DNA of 64,000 nt, taken from positions 20,003 through 84,002 of the IMG/VR virus record IMGVR_UViG_3300009149_000019. One strand, 5' to 3'. The stretch's first letter is position 1. Every line of letters begins with the position of its first letter. The position numbers and the translations under genes were made by a program. The notes under the pieces are model-generated. The model was not told the origin of the DNA and did no database searches. It saw only the letters and a program-made list of their open reading frames with translations. The stretch is from a virus. Positions 9,380 to 17,936 of this stretch are shown here, one piece after another.

Positions 9380-9973
9380 ATGCACAGTAGATTGTATTAT
9401 ATGATGGAGCATGCCGTAAAGGACAACATAATCGATTTTGAAGAGTTTTATGAGGATGATGCCTCCATATTTGATGTGGCACAACACAGTCCTATATGTT
9501 CTGGTATTGACTATGTAGCAGAACCAGATAATTTAGAGGAGGATATGTCTTATGTCCATGATAACATTTTTGGATCATTGTCAAAAGTAGAACATGGGGT
9601 TTTACGTATTCCGCCTGTGGCTATGGAGTTCTATGTGGACAAGGTAAAGTGGGTACCGGTGGAAACAGCACGTAAGAGCTTTGAAGAGTTGACCTCATTG
9701 TATGCACGGTTAGTTAACGGCAACTATGTAAATGGCGGAGCAGGGGGTGTTTTATACCATTTTAAGCAAGAACTCTCTATTATGCGTTATAACGGAGCCC
9801 CTTCTCTGGAATGGGCAGGTTCCTCTTTCGGAGATTTCGTGGTTACTACATTAGCTAGGCCCTACCTAACCATCTATGATTCATTTATGGTTAAGGCCCT
9901 CTTTATTGACCACCTGGCAACTAAACCAGCTACAGTATTTTCAATAATACAGATTTTTGACTATCACTGTTAA
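9380..9973 (+). CDS. Hypothetical acidic protein
   Basis: 197 residues, acidic, no family recognised. The start is uncertain: ATG 9380 is four bases after the preceding stop and no clear Shine-Dalgarno precedes it or the later ATGs at 9401/9404, so translational coupling is likely. Not membrane or secreted. Confidence 0.65.
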   Translation: MHSRLYYMMEHAVKDNIIDFEEFYEDDASIFDVAQHSPICSGIDYVAEPDNLEEDMSYVHDNIFGSLSKVEHGVLRIPPVAMEFYVDKVKWVPVETARKSFEELTSLYARLVNGNYVNGGAGGVLYHFKQELSIMRYNGAPSLEWAGSSFGDFVVTTLARPYLTIYDSFMVKALFIDHLATKPATVFSIIQIFDYHC

Positions 9974-9984
9974 AGGAGTGCTTG

Positions 9985-10602
9985 ATGCTGAACCTTATGT
10001 CACATGGATGTATGAGAAAGGATCAAGAGGAGCCCTTTGACTTTAGCACATTACAGGATCTTGGTATAGCTGCTAAGTTGGGAAGACTGGAGCCTTTTCT
10101 TTCTTTTTCCACAGATGCGCTGGTGTCTAGCTATCAAAAAAGCGCAGCTCATATGCTGTTGTGTGTGGCTGCGACTAATGGAAACACACAGGTGGTCTCA
10201 CACTTACTTAATAGTGGAGTAGGCCCAAAGTCTAGGGACTGTTCCCCTTTTGTACACGAAGGTGGCTTGTCACCGTTAGCTCGAGCGCTCATCTTTGACC
10301 AGGACGCGTGTGCTCTTGTTTTAGCAAGAGCGGGGGCGTGGCTAGATGACTACGATATTTTACTTGGAAGCTGCCCACTGCTTGTGCTAGTGTCTAGGTT
10401 CCCTACTGATGACTGCTATAGGTATGCTGATTACTTATTCGGAAATGTGGATAGTGCTCTAAAGTCGTTGTCTATCTCAGGTCGAGATGACACCGTCAGG
10501 ATGGCAGCAATCGCAGTCCTACAGAGAAAAACTGTGGCCAACCACCACGCAAGGAGGTTTAATGGCTCGAAAACTCATCATCCTCTTCCAAAAACCATCT
10601 GA
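9985..10602 (+). CDS. Ankyrin-repeat-like protein
   Basis: 205 residues from ATG 9985, which is 6 bases after AAAGGAG; a TTG at 9982 is an alternative. Residues ~50-125 show two or three weak ankyrin units (LLCVAATNGNTQVVSHLLNSGV; LARALIFDQDACALVLARAGAW). The end carries a short helical stretch (DDTVRMAAIAVLQRK) resembling the second half of the shared module. Ankyrin repeats bind proteins; the partner is unknown. Confidence 0.72.
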   Translation: MLNLMSHGCMRKDQEEPFDFSTLQDLGIAAKLGRLEPFLSFSTDALVSSYQKSAAHMLLCVAATNGNTQVVSHLLNSGVGPKSRDCSPFVHEGGLSPLARALIFDQDACALVLARAGAWLDDYDILLGSCPLLVLVSRFPTDDCYRYADYLFGNVDSALKSLSISGRDDTVRMAAIAVLQRKTVANHHARRFNGSKTHHPLPKTI

Positions 10603-10762
10603 GAAATTATCTGGATGGTCAGTCGTGTTAGGGTTCTGGAAAAAAGGTAAGCGCCCTGAGTTCATAACATGGGAGAGGAAGGATATTGATGACACTCTGT
10701 ATTCTGGTCATTACTACGCAGAGCTTCCAGCGGCTTACGCTGATTTTAAGAAAAGGAGGTGA
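10562..10762 (+). CDS. Small basic hypothetical protein
   Basis: 66 residues. The ATG at 10562 is preceded at ideal spacing by AAGGAGG, so it is preferred over an in-frame upstream ATG at 10487 that has none. It overlaps the end of the ankyrin-like gene by 41 bases. Basic, Trp-containing; no family recognised. Confidence 0.65.
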   Translation: MARKLIILFQKPSEKLSGWSVVLGFWKKGKRPEFITWERKDIDDTLYSGHYYAELPAAYADFKKRR

Positions 10763-10849
10763 TTGTTGGCACAGTGAAGATATATAACCAACCACTAACT
10801 ATGAGGTACTAGTGCGTCTGTTCGTTCAGTTACAAAGATGAGGAAACCA

Positions 10850-11473
10850 ATGAAATTAAAGGGGTTCAAACGAAAGCTAAAACAAAACAGATTAACAGCC
10901 GGCAATGTAAAGCTGTCGAAGAAAATTCTGATCTTTAATCTTCCTTCTGGTAAGCAAGGTACTTGTCCAATTACCTGTAATAGCTGCTATTCTCTAAGAA
11001 CTGAGAAGAGGTGGCCTAATGTTAAGGTATGGAGGAATGAGAATCTGCAGCTTGCCAAACATAATCTACCCGTGTTAGAAGAGTGTGTACACGGGCAGTT
11101 GTACAGGTCAAGGAAGAGTATTGTCAGAATTCATGAGGGTGGGGACTTCTTCTCTCAGCCATATCTGGACATGTGGTCTGGAATAGCAACTTCTTTTCCT
11201 GATAACCGTTTCTATGCCTACACAAAAACCTTAGAGTTGTTTAACTTCTCTAGGTTCTCAATCCTTCCAAACGTTAACATAATTAATAGCCATATTGAGG
11301 GTAACATTAATTATGGAAGTCTGAACTATTGTAATAGCCTTGTGGAAGAGTATGGAGCGTTTCTCTGTCCAGCAACCTTAGATAAGCACCTGGGCAGAAA
11401 GAGGAAAACTGTATGTGGAGAAGATTGTACCTACTGTATAACAGAGGCAGCTCCAGTGTTCTTGAAACATTAA
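10850..11473 (+). CDS. GP88-like phage protein with radical-SAM-like Cys motif
   Basis: 207 residues from ATG 10850 (GAGGA just upstream; ATG 10838 is an alternative without a ribosome site). Resembles the phage 'gene product 88' family: a Cys-rich segment, RxxN, then RIHEGGDFFSQPYLDMWSGI and FYAYTKT. Here the first cluster is spaced CPITCNSC, i.e. CxxxCxxC as in radical SAM enzymes, and the C-terminus has a second cluster (C371-like ...FLCPAT, then VCGEDCTYC). This suggests one or two Fe-S or zinc sites. Activity of the family is not established; radical SAM chemistry is inference. Confidence 0.75.
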   Translation: MKLKGFKRKLKQNRLTAGNVKLSKKILIFNLPSGKQGTCPITCNSCYSLRTEKRWPNVKVWRNENLQLAKHNLPVLEECVHGQLYRSRKSIVRIHEGGDFFSQPYLDMWSGIATSFPDNRFYAYTKTLELFNFSRFSILPNVNIINSHIEGNINYGSLNYCNSLVEEYGAFLCPATLDKHLGRKRKTVCGEDCTYCITEAAPVFLKH

Positions 11474-11525
11474 TAATTTAGCAGGGGGGTGGTTATGTAT
11501 GACACTCCCCTCCTTTGGAGGATTC

Positions 11526-11696
11526 ATGTGTAAAAAGGATGATATCGTTTCCATAGTGAGTGAGATACAGATAGAAGAGAAGGAATGGGTTGATAAGAAA
11601 GTGGACTGTGCCCTAAGAGAAATGGCGAAGAGAAGGACCCCATTGTGGAAAAGGGCTCTATATTTTATGGGGAAGCTGGTGAGAAAAAAAGAGTAG
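11526..11696 (+). CDS. Small charged hypothetical protein
   Basis: 56 residues. ATG 11526 follows TTTGGAGG at good spacing; the in-frame ATG at 11499 lacks one. Highly charged helix, with a short basic/hydrophobic C-terminal segment. No family recognised. A G-rich/C-rich imperfect hairpin lies just upstream (about 11483-11512). Confidence 0.6.
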   Translation: MCKKDDIVSIVSEIQIEEKEWVDKKVDCALREMAKRRTPLWKRALYFMGKLVRKKE

Positions 11697-11751
11697 CTTT
11701 TTCCTGTTGTATGGAGTATCCTAAGTGGCACATTACTTTGGAGGATCTTCT

Positions 11752-12735
11752 ATGACATTATGGCACTTGGCTGACATCCACTTCGGAAAGGTGAAACAGG
11801 AAACGATTGAGGACTTCTATAAAGTTACTGATGGGTTAGATAACCCAGATAAAATTATAATAGCCGGAGATCTGTTTCACTCATCTTACTATTTTGAGGA
11901 TGAGACTACCAGGAATGTTCTTTTCTTTGTGGATTACCTTCTATCCAAGTGTCCTGACGTATCTTTTACTAAAGGAACACACTCCCACGACAGGAGTAAC
12001 CTTCTTACATTAAAAGATATATTCAAGGACAGGATTGAGGTGTATCAGTCACCAACAGATGAGGGAGGCTTTTGCTTTGTACCAGAGCCAACAATTAATA
12101 CAATTGAGGAGACCATAAAGATGATCTCCAGTACAGATGCTCCTCATCTTGTTTATCACGGCGACATTGAATCTGCTAAATACCCTTCAGGTGTTAACGC
12201 AGAGGATAAAAGCAGCTGCTTCTTACGTAAGTCCTTGTTTAAGAAGTTTGCACTAGTGATGGCTGGGCACATACACAGCAACCAGCGTCTAAAAGGAACC
12301 AGTATTTATTACACAGGATCCCTGGGAAGGTTTCAGTTTGGTGAAGAGGAGGACAAAGGTTTTTACGTTCATTCTCTTGTAAAGGAGAAATGGGCAAGTG
12401 TGTTTATTCCTGTGAAGTCTCCAGCGTATAAAACATACGGGGTAGAAAATGATACCGAACTTGAGGCGCTCATAGCATCTCTTGATAATGAAGAACCGGT
12501 TCGTGTTTTAATGTCAAAGTCCAGACAGAAGACACTAACTATTCCAAAGTTTGTAAGTATAGAGGCGAACATCGATAGGACACCGGTCACGTCAAGTAAA
12601 ATACAGGAACTTGCCGCATCGGATAAGCCGATGTACGATAAGGTGATTACTTACATAGAAGAGAAGATGCAGCTAGAGACCAATGAGATTTTAAAAAAAG
12701 AACTCTCTACCGTGCTTAAGCATGTTGGTGTCTAG
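11752..12735 (+). CDS. SbcD/Mre11-like (T4 gp47-like) exonuclease subunit
   Basis: 327 residues from ATG 11752, which has GGAGGA nine bases upstream (a GTG at 11725 lacks one). Metallophosphoesterase motifs in order: WHLADIHFG, AGDLFHSS, GTHSHD in place of the usual GNHD, VYHGDIE and GHIH, followed by a TGSLGRFQFGEE capping strand. With the SbcC/Rad50-like ATPase at 19200 it should form the gp46/47-type nuclease that resects DNA ends for recombination. Replacement of the metal-binding Asn of GNHD is notable, though I recall GTxSHD variants in other phage homologues. Confidence 0.88.
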   Translation: MTLWHLADIHFGKVKQETIEDFYKVTDGLDNPDKIIIAGDLFHSSYYFEDETTRNVLFFVDYLLSKCPDVSFTKGTHSHDRSNLLTLKDIFKDRIEVYQSPTDEGGFCFVPEPTINTIEETIKMISSTDAPHLVYHGDIESAKYPSGVNAEDKSSCFLRKSLFKKFALVMAGHIHSNQRLKGTSIYYTGSLGRFQFGEEEDKGFYVHSLVKEKWASVFIPVKSPAYKTYGVENDTELEALIASLDNEEPVRVLMSKSRQKTLTIPKFVSIEANIDRTPVTSSKIQELAASDKPMYDKVITYIEEKMQLETNEILKKELSTVLKHVGV

Positions 12736-12756
12736 AAGAATTAAGGAGGCCACCTT

Positions 12757-15165
12757 ATGAGATTATCCAGCCTTGTGGAAAAGTCTTCCTGTACAGATAA
12801 AAAGCAATCATCTTGTCAGAAATGTCCTTTAAGCACACGACAGTTTATCCCACCTATACTGCATGATAACAGTAATATCCTTATGGTGGGAGATATACCT
12901 GTAAAAGATGAGTCTGACGCTGGTAGGCCTATTGCTGGTAAGGCTGGAAAGATTCTTAAAGAATACCTGGACATCCATGGCATCGACAGGGATACCGTAT
13001 CCGTTTCGAATGTGGTCAAATGTAGACCAGATGAAAAGGATACCTTCAAGGTAAACCACATAACTGAATGTGGTGACCGATTTTTGGCGAATGAGGTCTC
13101 CTCCCTGAAGAGTCTTAAGCTAATAGTGTTGCTGGGTAAAACAGCGTTCAGCTACTTTTTTAATAAGGGAAATTATGCAAAGAGCTGCGGACATTTCATG
13201 GCTGGGCACGGCGCTACCTTCTTCTGTATGTTACCACCCTCTCAGGCTTATAAAAGAGAAGAGGAGTTCTCCAATGACATTAAGAAGATAAAGCTGTTTC
13301 TAGATGGGGCTTTATTTACTGATAGGAATTACATCGTTGTTGACTCCATGGACAAACTGAAGGCTGCGGAACAGACCCTTTCACAGTATGACACCCTGTC
13401 TATTGATATCGAAACAAATATTATTCCAAAGAGACGAGAGATAAAACCTCTAACCTTAAAGACATTTGCGATATCTCCAGAAAAGAATGTGTCATACGGA
13501 TTCTATATGGAGTGTGATAAGACGATATCCCCCAGGTATCATCAAGAAGCGTGGAGGATGCTGTCTTCTTTTCTTGTGAACCCGAAGATAAAAAAGGTGT
13601 TCCATAATGCAGCCTTCGAGTGTAAGCAGTTCAGGCTGAGAGGATGCAACCCAGTAAACTATGATGACACCATGATAGAAGCATTCCTCTTAGATGAAAA
13701 TAGACCAATCAACTTGAAGGAGCTTGCACACACCTATACTGAGGGGTATAAGAATCTTATCTCAGGATTCAATCAGACCACAGAAAAATTACTGGGTTAC
13801 AATATGGAAGATGCAGACCTAACACTGCAGCTCCACACTCAGTTTAAGCCGGCCCTTATAAAAAATAAGGGGTTGTTGTGGATATATGATAACCTGATGA
13901 TACCTGAGACTTACCTCTTTCCAACTATTGAGATGAACGGTGTGCTGTTTGACACCGATTACGCTCTTGAGCTCAACAGAGCTCTTTCTGTTGATGTAGG
14001 GCAGCTAGAGGCTTCTATATTCGGAAAGTATCCTATGCTGAGGAACACGAATCTTGACTCCCCTAAGCAACTGGCCGCATTTATGTTCGGTGTACTTGGG
14101 CTTAAGCCTAAATCTGAGACGCCCACAGGGAGACCTTCTTTAGCCAAGAACGACCTCACCCTTTTTAAAGAGGATGGTGTTGTACTAGCTGAGTGGATAT
14201 TGGAAAGGAGAGTAGTGAAAAAGCTGATCTCTACTTATGTGAAGGCTCTTCCTAATTTGTTAGGAGATGACAGTAAGTTAAGCTCTTCGTACTCCACAAC
14301 AACAGCTAAGACTGGAAGGGCTGCGTCGTCAAAGCCAAATCTTCAGAACATCCCTCGTGACAAAAGAGTTAAGAACACGTTTACTCCTGATCCCGGTAAT
14401 GTGTTTCTCCAAGGTGACTTCTCCCAGGCGGAATTACGGATAGCAGCTTCGATAGCAGATGAAAAGAGAATGATTGACATCTATAGAAATGATGGAGACA
14501 TTCATCGGCTAACTGCATCGATTGTTGCCGGAATCCCCCTCGCAGAGGTAACCAAGATACACAGACAGTCAGCTAAGGCTGTTAACTTCGGCTTTATATA
14601 TGGTATGGAGGCTCTCGGGTTTAAATCCTATGCTAAACAGGACTATAACGCGGAGTTTACAGAGAAAGAAGCTATACGGGCACGGGAGCTATATTTTGAG
14701 AACTACTCGGCATTAGCACCATGGCACGCTCGTGTAAAAAGGTTTGCTGAAAAGCATGGATACGTGGTATCTCCTCTTGGAAGAGTACGACGTTTACCTG
14801 ATGCACAGAACCATACAGACTTCAAAAAGAAAAGTTCTGCGTTAAGACAGGCCCTTAATGCACCAGTACAGGCGACCGCTGCTGATCTTACAGCATACAC
14901 AATGATCAGAGCTCAGCGGTTCTTAGAAAAAATGGACATGAAGAGTAAGTTAGTTCTAACTGTACACGACTCTATCGTGTTCTCAGCAGTGCCTGAAGAA
15001 GTTGAGGCTCTGGCAATGTTCCTTACAGATACGGTAACCTCTCTAGAAAGAAAATTTTCATGGTTAACTGTTCCGATGAAGATGGATTTTGAGATTGGTG
15101 ACCGGTGGGGAGCACTAAGAGAATGTTCAAATATTGAACAGCTGCTTCAATATCTGCAACTCTGA
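12757..15165 (+). CDS. Uracil-DNA glycosylase (family 4-like) fused to DNA polymerase I
   Basis: 802 residues. Residues 1-190: family-4 UDG-like domain with CQKCPLS, GDIPVKDESDAGRPIAGKAG, NVVKCRPDE and ITEC, giving the four Fe-S cysteines. Residues ~205-370: 3'-5' exonuclease (LSIDIETN, FHNAAFECKQFRL, DADLTLQLH). Residues ~400-802: family A polymerase with motif A QGDFSQAELR (~551), motif B KAVNFGFIYG (~607) and motif C TVHDS (~735). This is the replicative polymerase. A UDG-like domain on Pol I is known from SPO1-type phages; here the cluster cysteines are intact but the catalytic Glu/Asp region differs from GEAPG, so glycosylase activity is uncertain. Confidence 0.93.
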   Translation: MRLSSLVEKSSCTDKKQSSCQKCPLSTRQFIPPILHDNSNILMVGDIPVKDESDAGRPIAGKAGKILKEYLDIHGIDRDTVSVSNVVKCRPDEKDTFKVNHITECGDRFLANEVSSLKSLKLIVLLGKTAFSYFFNKGNYAKSCGHFMAGHGATFFCMLPPSQAYKREEEFSNDIKKIKLFLDGALFTDRNYIVVDSMDKLKAAEQTLSQYDTLSIDIETNIIPKRREIKPLTLKTFAISPEKNVSYGFYMECDKTISPRYHQEAWRMLSSFLVNPKIKKVFHNAAFECKQFRLRGCNPVNYDDTMIEAFLLDENRPINLKELAHTYTEGYKNLISGFNQTTEKLLGYNMEDADLTLQLHTQFKPALIKNKGLLWIYDNLMIPETYLFPTIEMNGVLFDTDYALELNRALSVDVGQLEASIFGKYPMLRNTNLDSPKQLAAFMFGVLGLKPKSETPTGRPSLAKNDLTLFKEDGVVLAEWILERRVVKKLISTYVKALPNLLGDDSKLSSSYSTTTAKTGRAASSKPNLQNIPRDKRVKNTFTPDPGNVFLQGDFSQAELRIAASIADEKRMIDIYRNDGDIHRLTASIVAGIPLAEVTKIHRQSAKAVNFGFIYGMEALGFKSYAKQDYNAEFTEKEAIRARELYFENYSALAPWHARVKRFAEKHGYVVSPLGRVRRLPDAQNHTDFKKKSSALRQALNAPVQATAADLTAYTMIRAQRFLEKMDMKSKLVLTVHDSIVFSAVPEEVEALAMFLTDTVTSLERKFSWLTVPMKMDFEIGDRWGALRECSNIEQLLQYLQL

Positions 15166-15182
15166 TATTTCACTAAAAAATA

Positions 15183-15212
15183 TTTCCCTTCTAATAAAGA
15201 ACCTGTTATTAT
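15183..15212 (+). promoter_or_regulatory. Possible promoter with extended -10
   Basis: TGTTATTAT (15204-15212) is an extended -10 element. The -35 at 18-base spacing is poor (TTTCCC, 15183-15188). It sits in the 88-base gap before the gene at 15254, a plausible place for a promoter in this recombination block. Confidence 0.4.
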
Positions 15213-15253
15213 AGATTTGCTGTAAAAAGCAAAAAACATAGTAGGAGGTTCTT

Positions 15254-15751
15254 ATGCTGTTAGAAGGCATGCAGGACATCAAGTCCACCTTCTATCTCCA
15301 AGTCGACGGTGAGTTAACTGAGGTAGAAATTAGTCTGGAGAAGGTCTTCGTCGTCAATGAGCACGACATCAAAGGTGAGTTGCTGAGGCACGCTTCCATT
15401 GTTGCCTGGTTTGGTATGATCCACAATTCATATCAGCAGAATCTTTCTGCCCTTAGAGGTGAGCAGAAAATAATGGATGCAGAGCTCTATGGTGAAAAGA
15501 AAACCATTCTTGAGAGTGCCGGAGCCAGAGCTACCGTTGATGGTATCAAGGCGGAAGTAATCATTGACGCTCGTATGCAGGCAATGAATAAGCGCATACG
15601 GGACACAGAGTCGGATGTAGGCGCATTGTTCGCAATTAAGAACGCACTCGACCACAAAAAGGATATGCTTATCCAGCTTGGTGGTTTACACAAAAGGGAA
15701 ATGGATCTCCAATCCCTCCTGGATTTGCAATCAGTCCATGGAGGTGCATAG
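15254..15751 (+). CDS. Helical protein, possible UvsY-like recombination mediator
   Basis: 165 residues behind GTAGGAGG. After a short beta N-terminus (~35 residues) the protein is a long alpha-helical/coiled-coil region with the RIRDTESDVGALFAIKNALDHKKDML pattern typical of small phage recombination mediators. It lies between DNA polymerase and the SSB and RecA genes, where T4-like phages place related functions. The UvsY assignment rests on composition, size and neighbours, not on a clear motif. Confidence 0.6.
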   Translation: MLLEGMQDIKSTFYLQVDGELTEVEISLEKVFVVNEHDIKGELLRHASIVAWFGMIHNSYQQNLSALRGEQKIMDAELYGEKKTILESAGARATVDGIKAEVIIDARMQAMNKRIRDTESDVGALFAIKNALDHKKDMLIQLGGLHKREMDLQSLLDLQSVHGGA

Positions 15752-15769
15752 GTAAACACACAAAATTTC

Positions 15770-15798
15770 TTGTATTACCGGTAACCGTGTGGTAACCT
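15770..15798 (+). promoter_or_regulatory. Promoter with overlapping GGTAACC direct repeat
   Basis: TTGTAT (15770-15775), 17 bases, then TGG-TAACCT (extended -10, 15793-15798). Two direct copies of GGTAACC (15780-15786 and 15791-15797) are spaced 11 bases, one helical turn, and overlap the -10, like an operator. A small hairpin GCGCA/TGCGC (15806-15821) would lie at the start of the transcript. It would drive the SSB gene. Confidence 0.5.
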
Positions 15799-15845
15799 AG
15801 CACTAGCGCACAACAATGCGCAAAAAACAAACGGAGGTACATCTC

Positions 15846-16784
15846 ATGGCTGGTCTCAACATCGAGGCGTTCAAGCAACAAATGGCAGGAAAGAAAAAAA
15901 CGCAGTACTGGTCCTTTAAGGACGGGTCTAATTACATTCGTGTATTGCCAAGGTCTATTCAGTACTACTCTCCTGAAGGGGATTGTGAGTTCTCCTTCCA
16001 TTATTTTAGGCACTACCGTGTGTCTGAGACAGAATCGATCGTATGTCCAAAATCCCCACATATAGGGCGGCCTTGTCCTATTTGTGAGAAGATTAAACTT
16101 CTTTGGGATTCCACGGATCCAGAGGATCATCACCTAGCTCGTCAGATTAAGAAGACGAAAAGGGTTCTCTGTAATGTCATAGACATGGACAGCGTCGAAG
16201 CAGGTATCCAGGTTCTGGAAACAGGGCCTCAGGTTTATTCTGAGGTTGCAAAGTGGGTAGTTAACCCTAAATGGGGCGATTTGTTTGACATAACACAAGG
16301 AAGATCCATTACTGTTGACAAAAACCCACCAAAAAACAAGAATGACTGGACAAAGTACGTGGTGACTCCTGATCCAGAACCTACTTCTGTTAAAGAAGTA
16401 CTTCCACCATCATGGCAGGATGACATTAACCTGCTTGAGTCAAAACTCCCTCTTGCTAAGTCTTATGAGGAAATTATGCGTGTCATGCATCCTGATGGAG
16501 ACTTTCCTGCAGCTAATCATGGAGTGTCTCAGGGCAGCTTCGTTCCTGAGGGGATAACAACCAGAACAGTGGCTAATCCTCCTGCGAAGGCTGAGGAACT
16601 TGTTGTTGAGGAAGAGCTTGCGGTTGAGTACGGCGAGGAAGAGGAGCAGGCACCGCCAACACCAAGAAAAACCAAAGCCCCAGAATGTTTTGGTAAATCT
16701 TATTCTCCCAAGTCGAAGACTTGTATTCCGTGCCCAAGTGAAGTGAAGGACAAATGCTGTGACGCGTTCCTTCATAGCGACTAA
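15846..16784 (+). CDS. gp32-like single-stranded DNA-binding protein
   Basis: 312 residues from ATG 15846 (CGGAGG upstream; the in-frame ATG 15816 lacks a site). The N-terminal half has an OB-type T4 gp32-like layout: YWSFKDGSNYIRVLP near residue 22, then CPKSPHIGRPCPICEK, a Cys/His zinc-site-like cluster. An acidic region (EEELAVEYGEEEE, ~255-270) is like the protein-recruiting tail of SSBs, but it is followed by an extra ~45-residue Cys-rich end (CFGKSYSPKSKTCIPCP..CC). It coats ssDNA for replication and recombination beside RecA. Confidence 0.85.
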   Translation: MAGLNIEAFKQQMAGKKKTQYWSFKDGSNYIRVLPRSIQYYSPEGDCEFSFHYFRHYRVSETESIVCPKSPHIGRPCPICEKIKLLWDSTDPEDHHLARQIKKTKRVLCNVIDMDSVEAGIQVLETGPQVYSEVAKWVVNPKWGDLFDITQGRSITVDKNPPKNKNDWTKYVVTPDPEPTSVKEVLPPSWQDDINLLESKLPLAKSYEEIMRVMHPDGDFPAANHGVSQGSFVPEGITTRTVANPPAKAEELVVEEELAVEYGEEEEQAPPTPRKTKAPECFGKSYSPKSKTCIPCPSEVKDKCCDAFLHSD

Positions 16785-16796
16785 GGGGGACAATCC

Positions 16797-17936
16797 ATGG
16801 CAAAGATGTCCATCGCTCAGGCCGTAAGAAAAACAGTTCGACAGATTCAGGCATCATCAGATATCGCTGTTCCTTTTTATGTGGATAGTGGTAACTATGC
16901 GCTTAATTACATCGTATCGGGGTCCTTTTTTAAAGGATACCCCGCTGGGAGGATTACCGAACTGTTCGGAACACAGTCGACTGGCAAGTCTCTGCTAATA
17001 ACGCAGGCTATCGCTAGTGTTCAAAAGATGGGTGGAATCGCTATACTAGACGATTCTGAAAGAACGTTTGATCCATTTTTTGCTGAGAAGGTTGGAGTAA
17101 ACGTAGAAGATCTACTCATCCTAAATTCTCAGACCTTGGAGGATTTCAAAGATCCGGAAAATCCTAAGGAGATGATTCCCGGTCATTATACATCAATAAT
17201 GACTACAGTAAAGGCAATCAGAGAGCAGGATCCAAACATTCCTATACTGATTGCTCTTGACTCCATAGCCATCCTTACGACTGCTCATGAAAAGGAAGTA
17301 GGGCTGTCAAAAGTTGACATGTCCAAGGCTAAAATGGTTCGTCAGTTCATGCGACTACTTACTCCAGAAGCAGATAAATATAAGCTTTGCTATCTGGTAA
17401 GTAATCATGTTACTGCAAGTATGGCCTTGTACGGTAAATCTACAACCACGACTGGTGGTTCAGGAGTTAAGTACCAGTCTTCTGTCAGACTTGAACTGAA
17501 GACTAAGGGAAAGATTCTAGGTACTACTGGAAAGGTTAAAGGTGTCAATACCCATGTAGCATGTGAGAAATCTAAAATAACAGCACCACACAAGCAATGT
17601 CAGGTAGAGGTGCTGTTTGATATTGGCATGTCAACACTCTCAGGTGTTACAGACATGTTAATAGTAGAGGAAGTTATCGTTCAAGAAGGACCGGGATGGT
17701 TTGTAATCCCTGGTATTCTTGATAAAAAGACTCGTCGAAAGGACATTGAAGACATGATGACCAACGACATAGACTTTCTCAAACGAGTAGCAGACAAGGC
17801 TAAGCATGCTACTCAGAGTGCCAACATTTCGGAAAAAGATTTTGCTGTACCGGAAGGCACTCCTGCCCAGGACCCTTCTGTTGAACAAGCAGAAGATGCA
17901 CCCTCTCCCACAAAAAAGGGAGGAAAAAGCAAGTAA
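16797..17936 (+). CDS. RecA/UvsX recombinase
   Basis: 379 residues. Walker A GTQSTGKS at residues 58-65, preceded by GYPAGRITELFG, then ILDDSERTFD (the RecA DAE strand), Walker B ILIALDSIA, and NHVTASM followed by the glycine-rich TTTGGSGVKYQSS loop. These are all RecA-family ATPase signatures. It catalyses strand exchange on SSB-coated DNA. The C-terminal ~45 residues are acidic and Pro-rich, ending in a basic KKGGKSK. Twelve bases after the SSB gene, one-base overlap with the nuclease gene that follows. Confidence 0.95.
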   Translation: MAKMSIAQAVRKTVRQIQASSDIAVPFYVDSGNYALNYIVSGSFFKGYPAGRITELFGTQSTGKSLLITQAIASVQKMGGIAILDDSERTFDPFFAEKVGVNVEDLLILNSQTLEDFKDPENPKEMIPGHYTSIMTTVKAIREQDPNIPILIALDSIAILTTAHEKEVGLSKVDMSKAKMVRQFMRLLTPEADKYKLCYLVSNHVTASMALYGKSTTTTGGSGVKYQSSVRLELKTKGKILGTTGKVKGVNTHVACEKSKITAPHKQCQVEVLFDIGMSTLSGVTDMLIVEEVIVQEGPGWFVIPGILDKKTRRKDIEDMMTNDIDFLKRVADKAKHATQSANISEKDFAVPEGTPAQDPSVEQAEDAPSPTKKGGKSK

